A DNA stretch of 64,000 nucleotides from WLJO01 sp945889085 (GTDB taxonomy: Bacteria; Actinomycetota; Acidimicrobiia; Acidimicrobiales; Ilumatobacteraceae): contig CAMDBM010000006.1 in NCBI GenBank assembly GCA_945889085.1, positions 12,218 to 76,217 on the forward strand, written 5' to 3'. Positions 17,034 through 24,717 of this stretch are shown piece after piece. Under the pieces are notes generated by a model, which was given only the letters and a program-made list of their open reading frames with translations, ran no database searches and was not told the origin of the DNA. Position 1 is the stretch's first letter, and every line of letters begins with the position of its first letter. The position numbers and the translations under genes were made by a program.

Positions 17034-17876
17034 ATGTCCACCCGCGTGTGTCCGCTGTGTAGTGCGGAGTATCTCGACTTCAAGGAGTCCTGCAACCACT
17101 GCGGTGTTGCACTCGTGGAACCCGGTGAGGACATCGACATTCGGCTCCTTGACGAGGATGAGCAGGTCGTGTACGACCTGTCGGCGTGGCCGATCGACGC
17201 CCAGACCGAGACCGCAATCGCGTTCGCCGAGTCCGGTCTGCCCCACCTGTGGGACGGCACTGACTTGATCATCCCCGAGGTCCACGAGGAATCGGCGGAC
17301 CGCATGCTCGAGCGAATCGAGGACCAGTTCGATCTGGTGGAGGAAGAGGAGCGCGAGATGCTCGCCGAGGAGGACGCCGAGTCCGCGGGCCCCGGGTCGG
17401 TTGGCGAAACCTCCGGCGGCGACACCGAGTTCCCGCTCGATGGATGGGACTCTTCGCGGCGTATGGAACTCGTCGAACGGCTCGTGGAGCTCAGTGTCCC
17501 GCACCACTGGGAGGGTGAGTTGCTCGTGGTGCCGACCGACCGTGACGAGGACGTAGAAGCCATCCTGGACGAGATGGACGGCATCGAGCCACGTTCGGAG
17601 CCGTCCAGCCACATCGATCCGGCCGAGATCGCCTCGGTGCTCTTCCTCACGGCAGAACGCATGCGCAAGGGCAAGGTGGATGCCACGAAGTACGCCGAGC
17701 TGCTCGAGGCCCTCGATGCCGCAGAGCCTGCGCAACCGCCGTTCGGAGTGGACCCGAACCTGTGGATGCAGATGCTCGAACTGGGCGAAGACCTCGCGGA
17801 TGCCGTTGCGGACGACACCGACGCTGTTGAGGAGATTGCCGCGAACCTCTACGCACTCCTGCGCCCGCTGATCTGA
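17034..17876 (+). CDS. acidic zinc-ribbon protein of unknown function
   Basis: 280 residues, very acidic. The N-terminus has C6-x2-C9 and C20-x2-C23, a zinc ribbon. Two related alpha/beta segments follow (ETAIAFAESGLPHLWDGTDLIIP near residue 63 and MELVERLVELSVPHHWEGELLVVP near residue 145); both look like a repeated 60-residue domain that binds a small ligand or partner. Between them is an acidic, probably disordered linker. The C-terminal 90 residues are helical. No enzyme motif was found. It may be an adaptor; I do not recognise the family. Confidence 0.85.
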   Translation: MSTRVCPLCSAEYLDFKESCNHCGVALVEPGEDIDIRLLDEDEQVVYDLSAWPIDAQTETAIAFAESGLPHLWDGTDLIIPEVHEESADRMLERIEDQFDLVEEEEREMLAEEDAESAGPGSVGETSGGDTEFPLDGWDSSRRMELVERLVELSVPHHWEGELLVVPTDRDEDVEAILDEMDGIEPRSEPSSHIDPAEIASVLFLTAERMRKGKVDATKYAELLEALDAAEPAQPPFGVDPNLWMQMLELGEDLADAVADDTDAVEEIAANLYALLRPLI

Positions 17877-17882
17877 ACCCCA

Positions 17883-17901
17883 CCTGCCGGCATCTGGCAG
17901 G
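17883..17901 (+). terminator. short hairpin between zinc-ribbon and LLM genes
   Basis: CCTGCC (17883-17888) can pair with GGCAGG (17896-17901) around 7 bases. It is in the 49-base gap between the two genes. Weak and without a T-run. Confidence 0.3.
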
Positions 17902-17925
17902 CTGAGGGCGGACCAAGGAGGGAAC

Positions 17926-18954
17926 ATGCAGGTCGATGTGATGACCGGGGGCAGGTCACTGCGCTCGATGCAGGAGTTCGCAAGGGCAACCAAGGCGGCC
18001 GGTTTTTCCGGACTCGTGCTCACCGAGACCGGCCGGACGGCATACCTTGCGTGCGCCGCGTCGGCCCTCGCCGAGCCGGAACTGGATCTCGCCACCGGTG
18101 TCGCAGTGGCGTTCCCGCGCAGTCCGATGATCACGGCGTCTACGGCGTGGGAGCTCGCGGAGGCCTGTGGCGGGCGCTTCCGCCTCGGGCTCGGTACGCA
18201 GGTACGAGCACACGTGGAACGTCGCTTCGGCGTTCCGTTCGATCCGCCCGGTCCGCGTCTCGAGGACTACGTGCAGGCCGTGCGGGCCTGCTTCGCGGGA
18301 TTCCGTGGCGAGCCGTTCAACTTCGAGGGTCGCTTCACGAAAATGTCGCTGCTGCCCAAGGCATGGTCACCCGGCCCAATCGGCCTGCCCGACCCCGCGA
18401 TCGACGTTGCGGCCGTTGGCCCGTGGATGCTGCGCATGGCGGGCCGGGTCGCCGACGGCGTTCACGTACACCCGATGAACACGGACGCGTACTTGCGTGA
18501 GACGGTGGTCGACACTGTTGCCGCCGGGCTTGCCGAGGCGGGCCGCGCACCGGGCTCGGTGCAGTTGATCGTGCCGACGTTCACGGTGGTGGGCGACTCG
18601 CGCGAGGAACAGCAGCGCTGGCGGGAGATGGCCCGCCAGCAGGTGTCGTTCTATGGCTCGACGCCGAACTATGCGTTCATCTTCGAGCAGATCGGTCACC
18701 CGGACACCACGGCGAGGATCCGCGAGCGCCAGAAGGCCGGCGACGTGCAGGGCATGGCCGACGTGGTGACCGATGACATCCTCGATCACTTCATCGTCAC
18801 CGCCACGTGGGAAGATCTGGCAGACGCCCTCGTCACCCGGTATGCAGGCGTTGCGTCCCGTGTGGTCCTCTACTACGGGGCGGCGATGTTCGACCGCAAC
18901 CCCCGGGACTACGAGCGTCTCGGCGAGGTGGCCCGGGACATCGTGCGCCGCTGA
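17926..18954 (+). CDS. LLM-class F420-dependent oxidoreductase (TIGR03617-like)
   Basis: 342 residues. The barrel starts at MQVDVMTGGRSLRSMQEFA. Other marks are GFSGLVLTETGRTAYL, VAVAFPRSPMITASTAWELAE and GGRFRLGLGTQVRAHVERRFG, then DVAAVGPWMLRMAGRVADGVHVHP. This wording fits the actinobacterial F420-dependent family annotated as TIGR03617. AAGGAGG lies 8 bases before ATG 17926, a strong ribosome site. Substrate unknown; the cofactor is F420 by family knowledge only. Confidence 0.9.
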   Translation: MQVDVMTGGRSLRSMQEFARATKAAGFSGLVLTETGRTAYLACAASALAEPELDLATGVAVAFPRSPMITASTAWELAEACGGRFRLGLGTQVRAHVERRFGVPFDPPGPRLEDYVQAVRACFAGFRGEPFNFEGRFTKMSLLPKAWSPGPIGLPDPAIDVAAVGPWMLRMAGRVADGVHVHPMNTDAYLRETVVDTVAAGLAEAGRAPGSVQLIVPTFTVVGDSREEQQRWREMARQQVSFYGSTPNYAFIFEQIGHPDTTARIRERQKAGDVQGMADVVTDDILDHFIVTATWEDLADALVTRYAGVASRVVLYYGAAMFDRNPRDYERLGEVARDIVRR

Positions 18955-19011
18955 CCGACCCGCCGAACCAACGGAGCGGTCACCCGAAACGGACCGATAG
19001 CGTTTGGCGCC

Positions 19012-19704
19012 GTGCTGCTGGCCGAGTTCGAAGTGTGGCACTCCCGACCGATTGCGCCGACACGTCGTGTCTCCCTCGGTCATCTCGTCCTTCCGGCCGA
19101 CCCGGCGCCGGGTGTAGGCGGTCTGCTGCTCGGAGCCGTGGTTGCGGCCCACGCGCCGGGTATCGACGACGACCTGGCGCCCGACGTGCACCGACTGCTC
19201 GCCGAGGTGGAGCGGGGAGACCACGTCGCCCAGCCACGCCTCCGCCACCGGTATCAGGCAGACCGTCACGGCTTGGCCCGCTCGGTGCACTCGCTGATCA
19301 GTGACGGCGATCAACTGAGTTTCGAGTTCCGCGGGCAGGGTTCCCCCCTGCAGCAGGTTCTCGGGGCGATCTATGCGCTCGAGCGACTCGATGCCACCGC
19401 ACGTCGCGTCGTTGCGCCGTCGCTGCGTCGCGCGTACCGGTGGAGGGGCCCGCTCGGCGAGGCATTCATCTCGTCGTTTCTCGGTGGCGTATCCGGTTCG
19501 TTCACGGCTGTCACCAATCCCACTGCGTGGGCACTGGACCTGCTCGGGTTCCCGCCCGGGACCGTGAAGCCGCCGAAGAAGGAAGTGACGTCACGTTTCC
19601 GGCTGCGAGTGCGGGACGCGCACCCCGATGCCGGCGGCGACTCGACGGTTGCGGCGAAGCTGATCTCGGACCTCGGCGAGGCGCGAAGGATCCTCAGCCC
19701 GTAA
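19012..19704 (+). CDS. J-domain-like protein
   Basis: 230 residues from GTG 19012, which follows a TAGCGT hexamer by 8 bases. The last 45 residues look like a DnaJ J-domain: RFRLRVRDAHPDAGGD with the HPD loop, then AKLISDLGEARRILSP. The N-terminal 170 residues are not recognised. A single weakly hydrophobic stretch (about 130-155, GEAFISSFLGGVSGSFTAV) may be buried rather than membrane. J-domain proteins call DnaK/Hsp70 to a client; the client here is unknown. The 3' end overlaps the convergent MFS gene by 11 bases. Confidence 0.75.
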   Translation: MLLAEFEVWHSRPIAPTRRVSLGHLVLPADPAPGVGGLLLGAVVAAHAPGIDDDLAPDVHRLLAEVERGDHVAQPRLRHRYQADRHGLARSVHSLISDGDQLSFEFRGQGSPLQQVLGAIYALERLDATARRVVAPSLRRAYRWRGPLGEAFISSFLGGVSGSFTAVTNPTAWALDLLGFPPGTVKPPKKEVTSRFRLRVRDAHPDAGGDSTVAAKLISDLGEARRILSP

Positions 19705-21244
19705 CGGGCCCGGCTGCGCCACCCGGCGCGAGTCGAATTGGGTTGAGGTCCTCGGGGTTGAGGTCCTCGAGCTCGCGGTGTGCGGATTCCGGCAGCCGTC
19801 GGATGATGAGCAGGGCCACGATGATCTGGGTGAGCGACAGCACACCGAGCACAGAGCCGTACGAGTGCCCGCGGTCGAGGAACTGGCCGGTAACGACGAG
19901 CCCGATGCTCCCGCCGAGCAGGCTGGATGTCGTGACGATCCCACCGGCCCGTCCCCGGTTCCCCGTGGGGAACAGCTCGGTCCGGTACACCATAAGTGCG
20001 GGCACCGCGATCCCGAGACAGATACCGCCGAGGATCGCCGTGCCCCACATTGGTGCGCCCGCGATCATGAACGAGGACTGGATCAGCAGCGACCCGACCA
20101 GGATGCCGGCCGCGCCGATCCCGCGCCGGCCGTGCCGGTCCGCGAGCGCACCGCCGATGAGGAGACCGATGCCCGACGGCATCGCCGTGAACACCGTGAA
20201 GAGCGTGACACCGAGATTGGAATAGCCACGTGCCTGCTCGAGGAATCGGTTCTGGAAGAACGACGCCGGTGCGAGGAAGAGGTTGGTGAGGAACGCGATG
20301 AGCGAGATGGTGCTGAGGCGCGGTGTGCGAAGTCTTGGTGCCTCGGCATGCACGGCGACGAAACGAACCGTCTCGGGCAGGTGCCTGCGTATCGAGACCG
20401 CTACAGCGAGCCAGATGAGCGTTGCCGCAAAGGGGACGCGCCAGCCCCACGTGCCAAGCCCCGCGAGCGGGAGCATCCAGACGCATAACCCGGCACCGAT
20501 ACCCCCCGCCATCGCGATCACGCTCACCACGTAGGCCCGGCTGTTCCTCGGCACCTCTTCGGCGGCCACGACCGCGATGAGCAGGTCGAGGGCGAGCCCG
20601 AGCGGACGACCGATCGTTTGGGTGACGACGAGAATCGGGAAGTTTGGCGCGAGCGCGCCGAGCGAGCAGACAACGGGCGCAGCAACGACGAGCCAACGCA
20701 TCACGCGGCGTCGACCGATGTGGTCTGCCCGGAACGCGAACGGGAGCACGATCACCACGCCGGCCCGGACGATTGCGCCGGCCACGCCCTGTCCCGTGCT
20801 CCCGACCCCGAACGCGTCGGTGGCCTTGTGGGCGAACTGGGTGAAAATGGTGTTGGTGAACGTGCTGCACATCGACGCCGCGGCAAGCAGGCCGAGTACG
20901 AGCACCTGACGCTGGTCGAGTCGGTCCCCCGGGGCCCACCACGGCTGGAGCCCGGCGGGCCGGTCGGCGGTCGGCCGGTGCTTCAGGGCACGACGCACGA
21001 GCGGCCCGTACAGCCAGCCGAACCAGGGCAGGCGAAGCCGATACTGGATGACCTGTGTGGCGCCTTCGCCGCCGAGGGTGACAGTGCGCTGGTAGTGGAC
21101 AAACGGGCCGTGGGTCTGCACGAACACCCCGCGCTCGGTCTCACGCTCGAGAAGCAGGTCGTCCCGAGGTTGAAGGGCCTGTTCGAGGCCCGTGGAACCC
21201 GGGCTCAGGTGCTGAACGAGGGGGCGTCCAGCACGTGACCGCAC
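19694..21244 (-). CDS. MFS transporter, sugar porter-like
   Basis: About 516 residues from GTG 21244. The first 95 residues are cytosolic and include VIQYRLRLPWFGWLYGPLVRRALK, a segment found ahead of the first helix in some actinobacterial MFS proteins. Twelve helices follow, with the MFS loop motif ADHIGRRRVMR between helices 2 and 3 and its repeat ADRHGRRGIG in the second half, plus YRTELFPTGNRGRAGG near the end. Substrate unknown. The start is uncertain: in-frame codons up to 21487 lie within murA, and GTG 21244 leaves 22 bases to the murA start. Confidence 0.85.
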   Translation of the reverse strand: MRSRAGRPLVQHLSPGSTGLEQALQPRDDLLLERETERGVFVQTHGPFVHYQRTVTLGGEGATQVIQYRLRLPWFGWLYGPLVRRALKHRPTADRPAGLQPWWAPGDRLDQRQVLVLGLLAAASMCSTFTNTIFTQFAHKATDAFGVGSTGQGVAGAIVRAGVVIVLPFAFRADHIGRRRVMRWLVVAAPVVCSLGALAPNFPILVVTQTIGRPLGLALDLLIAVVAAEEVPRNSRAYVVSVIAMAGGIGAGLCVWMLPLAGLGTWGWRVPFAATLIWLAVAVSIRRHLPETVRFVAVHAEAPRLRTPRLSTISLIAFLTNLFLAPASFFQNRFLEQARGYSNLGVTLFTVFTAMPSGIGLLIGGALADRHGRRGIGAAGILVGSLLIQSSFMIAGAPMWGTAILGGICLGIAVPALMVYRTELFPTGNRGRAGGIVTTSSLLGGSIGLVVTGQFLDRGHSYGSVLGVLSLTQIIVALLIIRRLPESAHRELEDLNPEDLNPIRLAPGGAAGPVTG

Positions 21245-21266
21245 GGGTAGAGCATACTCTGGGCCA

Positions 21267-22568
21267 GTGGTAACCGATTCGTCACATATGTCCCGCTCTT
21301 CTGGGTACATCGTCGCCCGACGCAGCGGACCCCTCGAGGGCGAGGTCACCGTTCCGGGCGCCAAGAACTCGGTGCTCAAACTCATGGCGGCAACGCTGCT
21401 CGCCAACGGTCGGTACGAGATCTCGAACGTGCCGGGTATCGACGACGTCGCAACGATGGGGGAGTTGCTCGCTGCGCTCGGTGTCACCAGTTACCTCGAC
21501 CCCGCCCGCCCGGACGTGCTCGTGATGGAGAACAGCGGCTCGATCACGCCGGAGGCACCGTACGAACTCGTCGAGCGCATCCGGGCATCGATCGTGGTGC
21601 TCGGCCCGCTGCTCGCGCGGTGCGGTGTGGCGCGGGTGTCGATGCCGGGCGGTGACGATTTCGGCAAGCGACCGATCGACATGCACCTGAAGGGGCTCGA
21701 GGCGCTCGGGGCCACCTTTGAACTGCGCCGTGGATACATCGAGGCGCGAACAGAGGGGCTGCACGGGGCGGAGATCACGCTCGACTTCCCGAGCGTCGGG
21801 GCAACCGAGAACATCTTGATGGCGGCGGTCGTGGCCAAGGGGGCGACGGTGATCGACAACGCCGCCCGCGAACCCGAGGTGGCAGACCTCTGCAACTTCC
21901 TCAACTCCATGGGTGCGTCCATCGAGGGTGTCGGGTCGCCCACGCTCTCTGTGCACGGGGTTCCCCAGGGCGATCTGTCTGCGGCAGACCACGCCGTGGT
22001 ACCCGACCGTGTACAGGCCGCCACCTATCTGGCGGCCGTGGCGGTCTGTCAGGGTGAGGTGGTGGTGCGCGGCGCGAGGGCCGAGCACATGGAGATGTAT
22101 CTCCGCCGGCTCCGCGAGATGGGTGTCCAGACCACGCCCCAGCAGGACGGCATCCTCGTGTACGCAGACAGCCGCCGGCTGCGCTCGCTCGACGTGCAGA
22201 CACTGCCGTACCCGGGGTTCGCCACCGACTACAAGCCGCTCATGGTCACGCTGCTCGCGGTCGCCGACGGCGTCGGCATCGTTACCGAGAACCTATACCC
22301 GGGCCGCTTCCGCTACGTGGAGGAACTTCAGCGACTCGGTGCGGATATCCGCACCGATGGGCATCACGCTGTGGTCCGTGGGGTGACCGCACTCGAGGGT
22401 GCACCCGTTCGCGCGCCGGACATCCGTGCCGGCGCAGCGCTCGTCGTGGCCGGATTGGCGGCGGTGGGCGAGACGCTGATCAGCGACGTCCACCACGTGG
22501 ACCGCGGCTACGACGACTTGGTGGGCAGGTTGGCGTCCTTGGGCGCCGACATTGAACGCATCCGCTGA
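21267..22568 (+). CDS. murA: UDP-N-acetylglucosamine 1-carboxyvinyltransferase
   Basis: 433 residues; transfers enolpyruvyl from PEP to UDP-GlcNAc, the first committed step of peptidoglycan synthesis. Lys33-Asn34 of GAKNS are conserved. The loop that in E. coli reads GGC has Asp130 here (PGGDDFGKRPIDMH). Cys at that position is the residue alkylated by fosfomycin, so this enzyme should be intrinsically insensitive, as in mycobacteria. The C-terminal TDYKPLMVTLLAVADG and RYVEELQRLGADI are typical. GTG 21267 is the longest start; ATG 21288 (MSRSSGY) is also possible. Confidence 0.95.
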   Translation: MVTDSSHMSRSSGYIVARRSGPLEGEVTVPGAKNSVLKLMAATLLANGRYEISNVPGIDDVATMGELLAALGVTSYLDPARPDVLVMENSGSITPEAPYELVERIRASIVVLGPLLARCGVARVSMPGGDDFGKRPIDMHLKGLEALGATFELRRGYIEARTEGLHGAEITLDFPSVGATENILMAAVVAKGATVIDNAAREPEVADLCNFLNSMGASIEGVGSPTLSVHGVPQGDLSAADHAVVPDRVQAATYLAAVAVCQGEVVVRGARAEHMEMYLRRLREMGVQTTPQQDGILVYADSRRLRSLDVQTLPYPGFATDYKPLMVTLLAVADGVGIVTENLYPGRFRYVEELQRLGADIRTDGHHAVVRGVTALEGAPVRAPDIRAGAALVVAGLAAVGETLISDVHHVDRGYDDLVGRLASLGADIERIR

Positions 22569-22675
22569 TCCCTGACTCGCCGTCGGGCCCGCCAGAGCAG
22601 GGCCGCAATCACGAGAAGCGGGGTCAGGACGATCAGGATCTCGTCCCAGGTGAACTCCCCGGCGTGGGCAATCAT
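22508..22675 (-). CDS. possible 55-residue single-pass membrane protein
   Basis: ATG 22675 to TAG 22508-22510. The N-terminus MIAHAGEFTWDEILIV leads into one hydrophobic helix (about residues 12-27) and then a run of Arg (RARRRVRDQR), so the topology would be N-out, C-in. The 3' part overlaps the end of murA on the other strand by 61 bases. An in-frame TAG just upstream fixes the start. There is no clear Shine-Dalgarno sequence. The hydrophobic helix and the downstream positive residues are the only support. Confidence 0.4.
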   Translation of the reverse strand: MIAHAGEFTWDEILIVLTPLLVIAALLWRARRRVRDQRMRSMSAPKDANLPTKSS

Positions 22676-22743
22676 GAGGTTAATCTAGGGACACGCGGGC
22701 CAGCATCACAGTCGTCCTCCGGACCGGTACCCTTTGCCTCACC

Positions 22744-22968
22744 ATGCGCCAGCAAGTCGAAGAGACGATCGAAGCCATTCGCCCTGCTCTCCAGGCAGAC
22801 GGCGGCGACATCGTGCTGCGTGACGTGGACGAGGTCACTGGGGTGGTGTCGGTCAGCCTCGTCGGGGCGTGCGTTTCCTGCCCCGCCTCCTCCCAGACGC
22901 TCAAGGCCGGTGTCGAGCGCATCATGCGCGACCGAGTCGATGGCGTCACCGAAGTCGTGGCAGTCTGA
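22744..22968 (+). CDS. NifU-like Fe-S scaffold domain protein
   Basis: 74 residues, a stand-alone NifU C-terminal domain. It starts VEETIEAIRPALQADGGDIVL, the usual ADGGD signature, and has the iron-sulfur CxxC in GACVSCPASSQTLKAGVERI. Such proteins carry or deliver [4Fe-4S] clusters to target proteins. A TACCCT hexamer is 10 bases upstream. The next gene, meaB, starts 8 bases after its stop, so the two are probably cotranscribed. Confidence 0.93.
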   Translation: MRQQVEETIEAIRPALQADGGDIVLRDVDEVTGVVSVSLVGACVSCPASSQTLKAGVERIMRDRVDGVTEVVAV

Positions 22969-22976
22969 GCGTCCTT

Positions 22977-23933
22977 ATGGCACGCAAGGACCGGTCACCC
23001 CAGGAGTTGTTCGACGCCGCACGGGCAGGTGATCGCGCCGCCATGGCGAGGTTGCTGTCGCTGATTGAGCGGGGCGGCGAGAGCGCCCGCGAGGTCGGAC
23101 GGCTGTCGTACCCCCTCGGCGGCAATGCCTACACGGTGGGGCTCACCGGAGCGCCGGGCGCGGGCAAGTCCACGCTCACCAGCGCAACGATCGGCCACAT
23201 CCGTTCACTTGACCGCGAGGTAGCGGTGCTCGCCATCGACCCGTCCTCGCCGTTCAGCGGCGGGGCGATCCTCGGGGACCGCGTGCGCATGCAGGACCAC
23301 GCAACCGATCCCGGCGTGTTCATCCGCTCGATGGCCACACGTGGTCACCTCGGCGGTCTGTCGCTCGCCGCGCCCGAGGCGGTGCGACTGCTCGATGCAC
23401 TCGGCCACGAACTCGTGCTCATCGAGACCGTCGGTGTCGGTCAGGTTGAGGTAGAGATCGCCGGCAAGGCCGACACGACCGTGGTGGTCGTGAACCCTGG
23501 CTGGGGCGATTCCGTGCAGGCGAACAAGGCCGGGCTCATGGAGATCGCGGACATCTTCGTGATCAACAAGGCGGACCGCAAGGGGGTCGACGAGACCCGT
23601 CGGGACCTCGAGCAGATGCTGGAGTTGTCGCAACTGGGTGACTGGCGCCCGCCCATCATCCCGACGGTCGCCTCACAGAACGACGGGATCGAGACGTTCT
23701 GGGCGGCTGTCACCGAGCACCGCGAGCACATCACGGCGAGCGGGGAGCTGCAGAAGCGTCGCCAGCGCCGGCTCCGGGACGAGTTGCGCGAGATCATCGT
23801 CCGTCGGCTCGAGATACGCGCCCGGGATATCTGCACGGGTGACTGTTGGGACCGTCTGGAGGACGGTGTTGCGGCCCGTCAGGTGGACCCGTGGGGAGCG
23901 GCGGACGAGATGCTCCGGGGCGTGGGCGCGTAG
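22977..23933 (+). CDS. meaB: methylmalonyl-CoA mutase-associated GTPase
   Basis: 318 residues of the MeaB/ArgK G3E GTPase family, which guards and reloads the B12-dependent methylmalonyl-CoA mutase. Walker A GAPGAGKST is at residues 58-66, followed by the DPSSPFSGGAILGDRVRM switch, ETVGVGQVEVEI, the base-recognition NKADR, and the C-terminal dimerisation helix. ATG 22977 agrees with the family start. The mutase genes themselves are not here. Propionyl-CoA from the downstream catabolic cluster (42-50 kb) could feed that pathway. Confidence 0.95.
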   Translation: MARKDRSPQELFDAARAGDRAAMARLLSLIERGGESAREVGRLSYPLGGNAYTVGLTGAPGAGKSTLTSATIGHIRSLDREVAVLAIDPSSPFSGGAILGDRVRMQDHATDPGVFIRSMATRGHLGGLSLAAPEAVRLLDALGHELVLIETVGVGQVEVEIAGKADTTVVVVNPGWGDSVQANKAGLMEIADIFVINKADRKGVDETRRDLEQMLELSQLGDWRPPIIPTVASQNDGIETFWAAVTEHREHITASGELQKRRQRRLRDELREIIVRRLEIRARDICTGDCWDRLEDGVAARQVDPWGAADEMLRGVGA

Positions 23934-23943
23934 TCTCGCTCCC

Positions 23944-24717
23944 ATGAGCGAACTGGTCCATCTCGAGCGCCGACCCGATGGGGTCGCCGTCCTCACCCTC
24001 AACAACCCGAAGGTCAACGCGCTGAAGGCCGACCTGCTGGACCAGATCCACGCAGCAGCACTCGATCTCACGGCCAACCCCCCGGGTGCCGTGGTCGTCA
24101 CCGGCGGCGAGCGGATCTTCGCTGCGGGCGCGGACATCTCCGAGTTCGGTGGTCCCGACGAGGCCGGTCCGATCACGGCGCGCTTCCACAGGGCCCTCGA
24201 CGCGGTCGCTGCGATCCCGCGGTTCGTCATCGCTGCGGTGAGTGGGTACGCGCTGGGCGGCGGCTGCGAACTCGCGCTGTCTTGCGACTATCGCATCGCC
24301 GGCGAGCGCGCGGTATTCGGCCAGCCCGAGATCCTGCTCGGCATCATCCCCGGAGGTGGTGGCACGCAGCGGCTCGCACGCGCGGTGGGCGCCTCCCGGG
24401 CCAAGGAACTGTGCATCACCGGCCGTCAGGTGAAGGCTGACGAGGCGCTCCGTATCGGGCTCGCCGACGAGGTCGTGGCGAACGAGCAGTTGCACGAGCG
24501 TGCGCTCGCACTCGCTGCCGAGGTTGCCAAGGGGGCACTCGTGGCGGGCGCCTACTGCAAGCAGGCGATCGACCAGGGGCTCTCGCTGTCGCTGGCGGAC
24601 GGTCTGCTCCTCGAGCAACGGCTGTTCGTGGAGTCGTTCCGCACGCAGGACAGCAAGATCGGCGTGAAGAGCTTCCTCGAGAGCGGACCGGGCAAGGCCG
24701 CCTTCACCGGTAGGTGA
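23944..24717 (+). CDS. enoyl-CoA hydratase/isomerase family protein
   Basis: 257 residues of the crotonase fold. FAAGADISEF near residue 60 forms the first half of the oxyanion hole. SGYALGGGCELALSCDYRIA near residue 100 and FGQPEILLGIIPGGGGTQRLARAVG near residue 120-145 carry the second half and the two catalytic acidic positions (Glu in GGCEL and Glu in GQPE). The C-terminus is typical of beta-oxidation hydratases. It probably hydrates 2-enoyl-CoA; isomerase activity is not excluded. It follows meaB by 10 bases and its end overlaps the convergent glgP by 14 bases. Confidence 0.92.
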   Translation: MSELVHLERRPDGVAVLTLNNPKVNALKADLLDQIHAAALDLTANPPGAVVVTGGERIFAAGADISEFGGPDEAGPITARFHRALDAVAAIPRFVIAAVSGYALGGGCELALSCDYRIAGERAVFGQPEILLGIIPGGGGTQRLARAVGASRAKELCITGRQVKADEALRIGLADEVVANEQLHERALALAAEVAKGALVAGAYCKQAIDQGLSLSLADGLLLEQRLFVESFRTQDSKIGVKSFLESGPGKAAFTGR

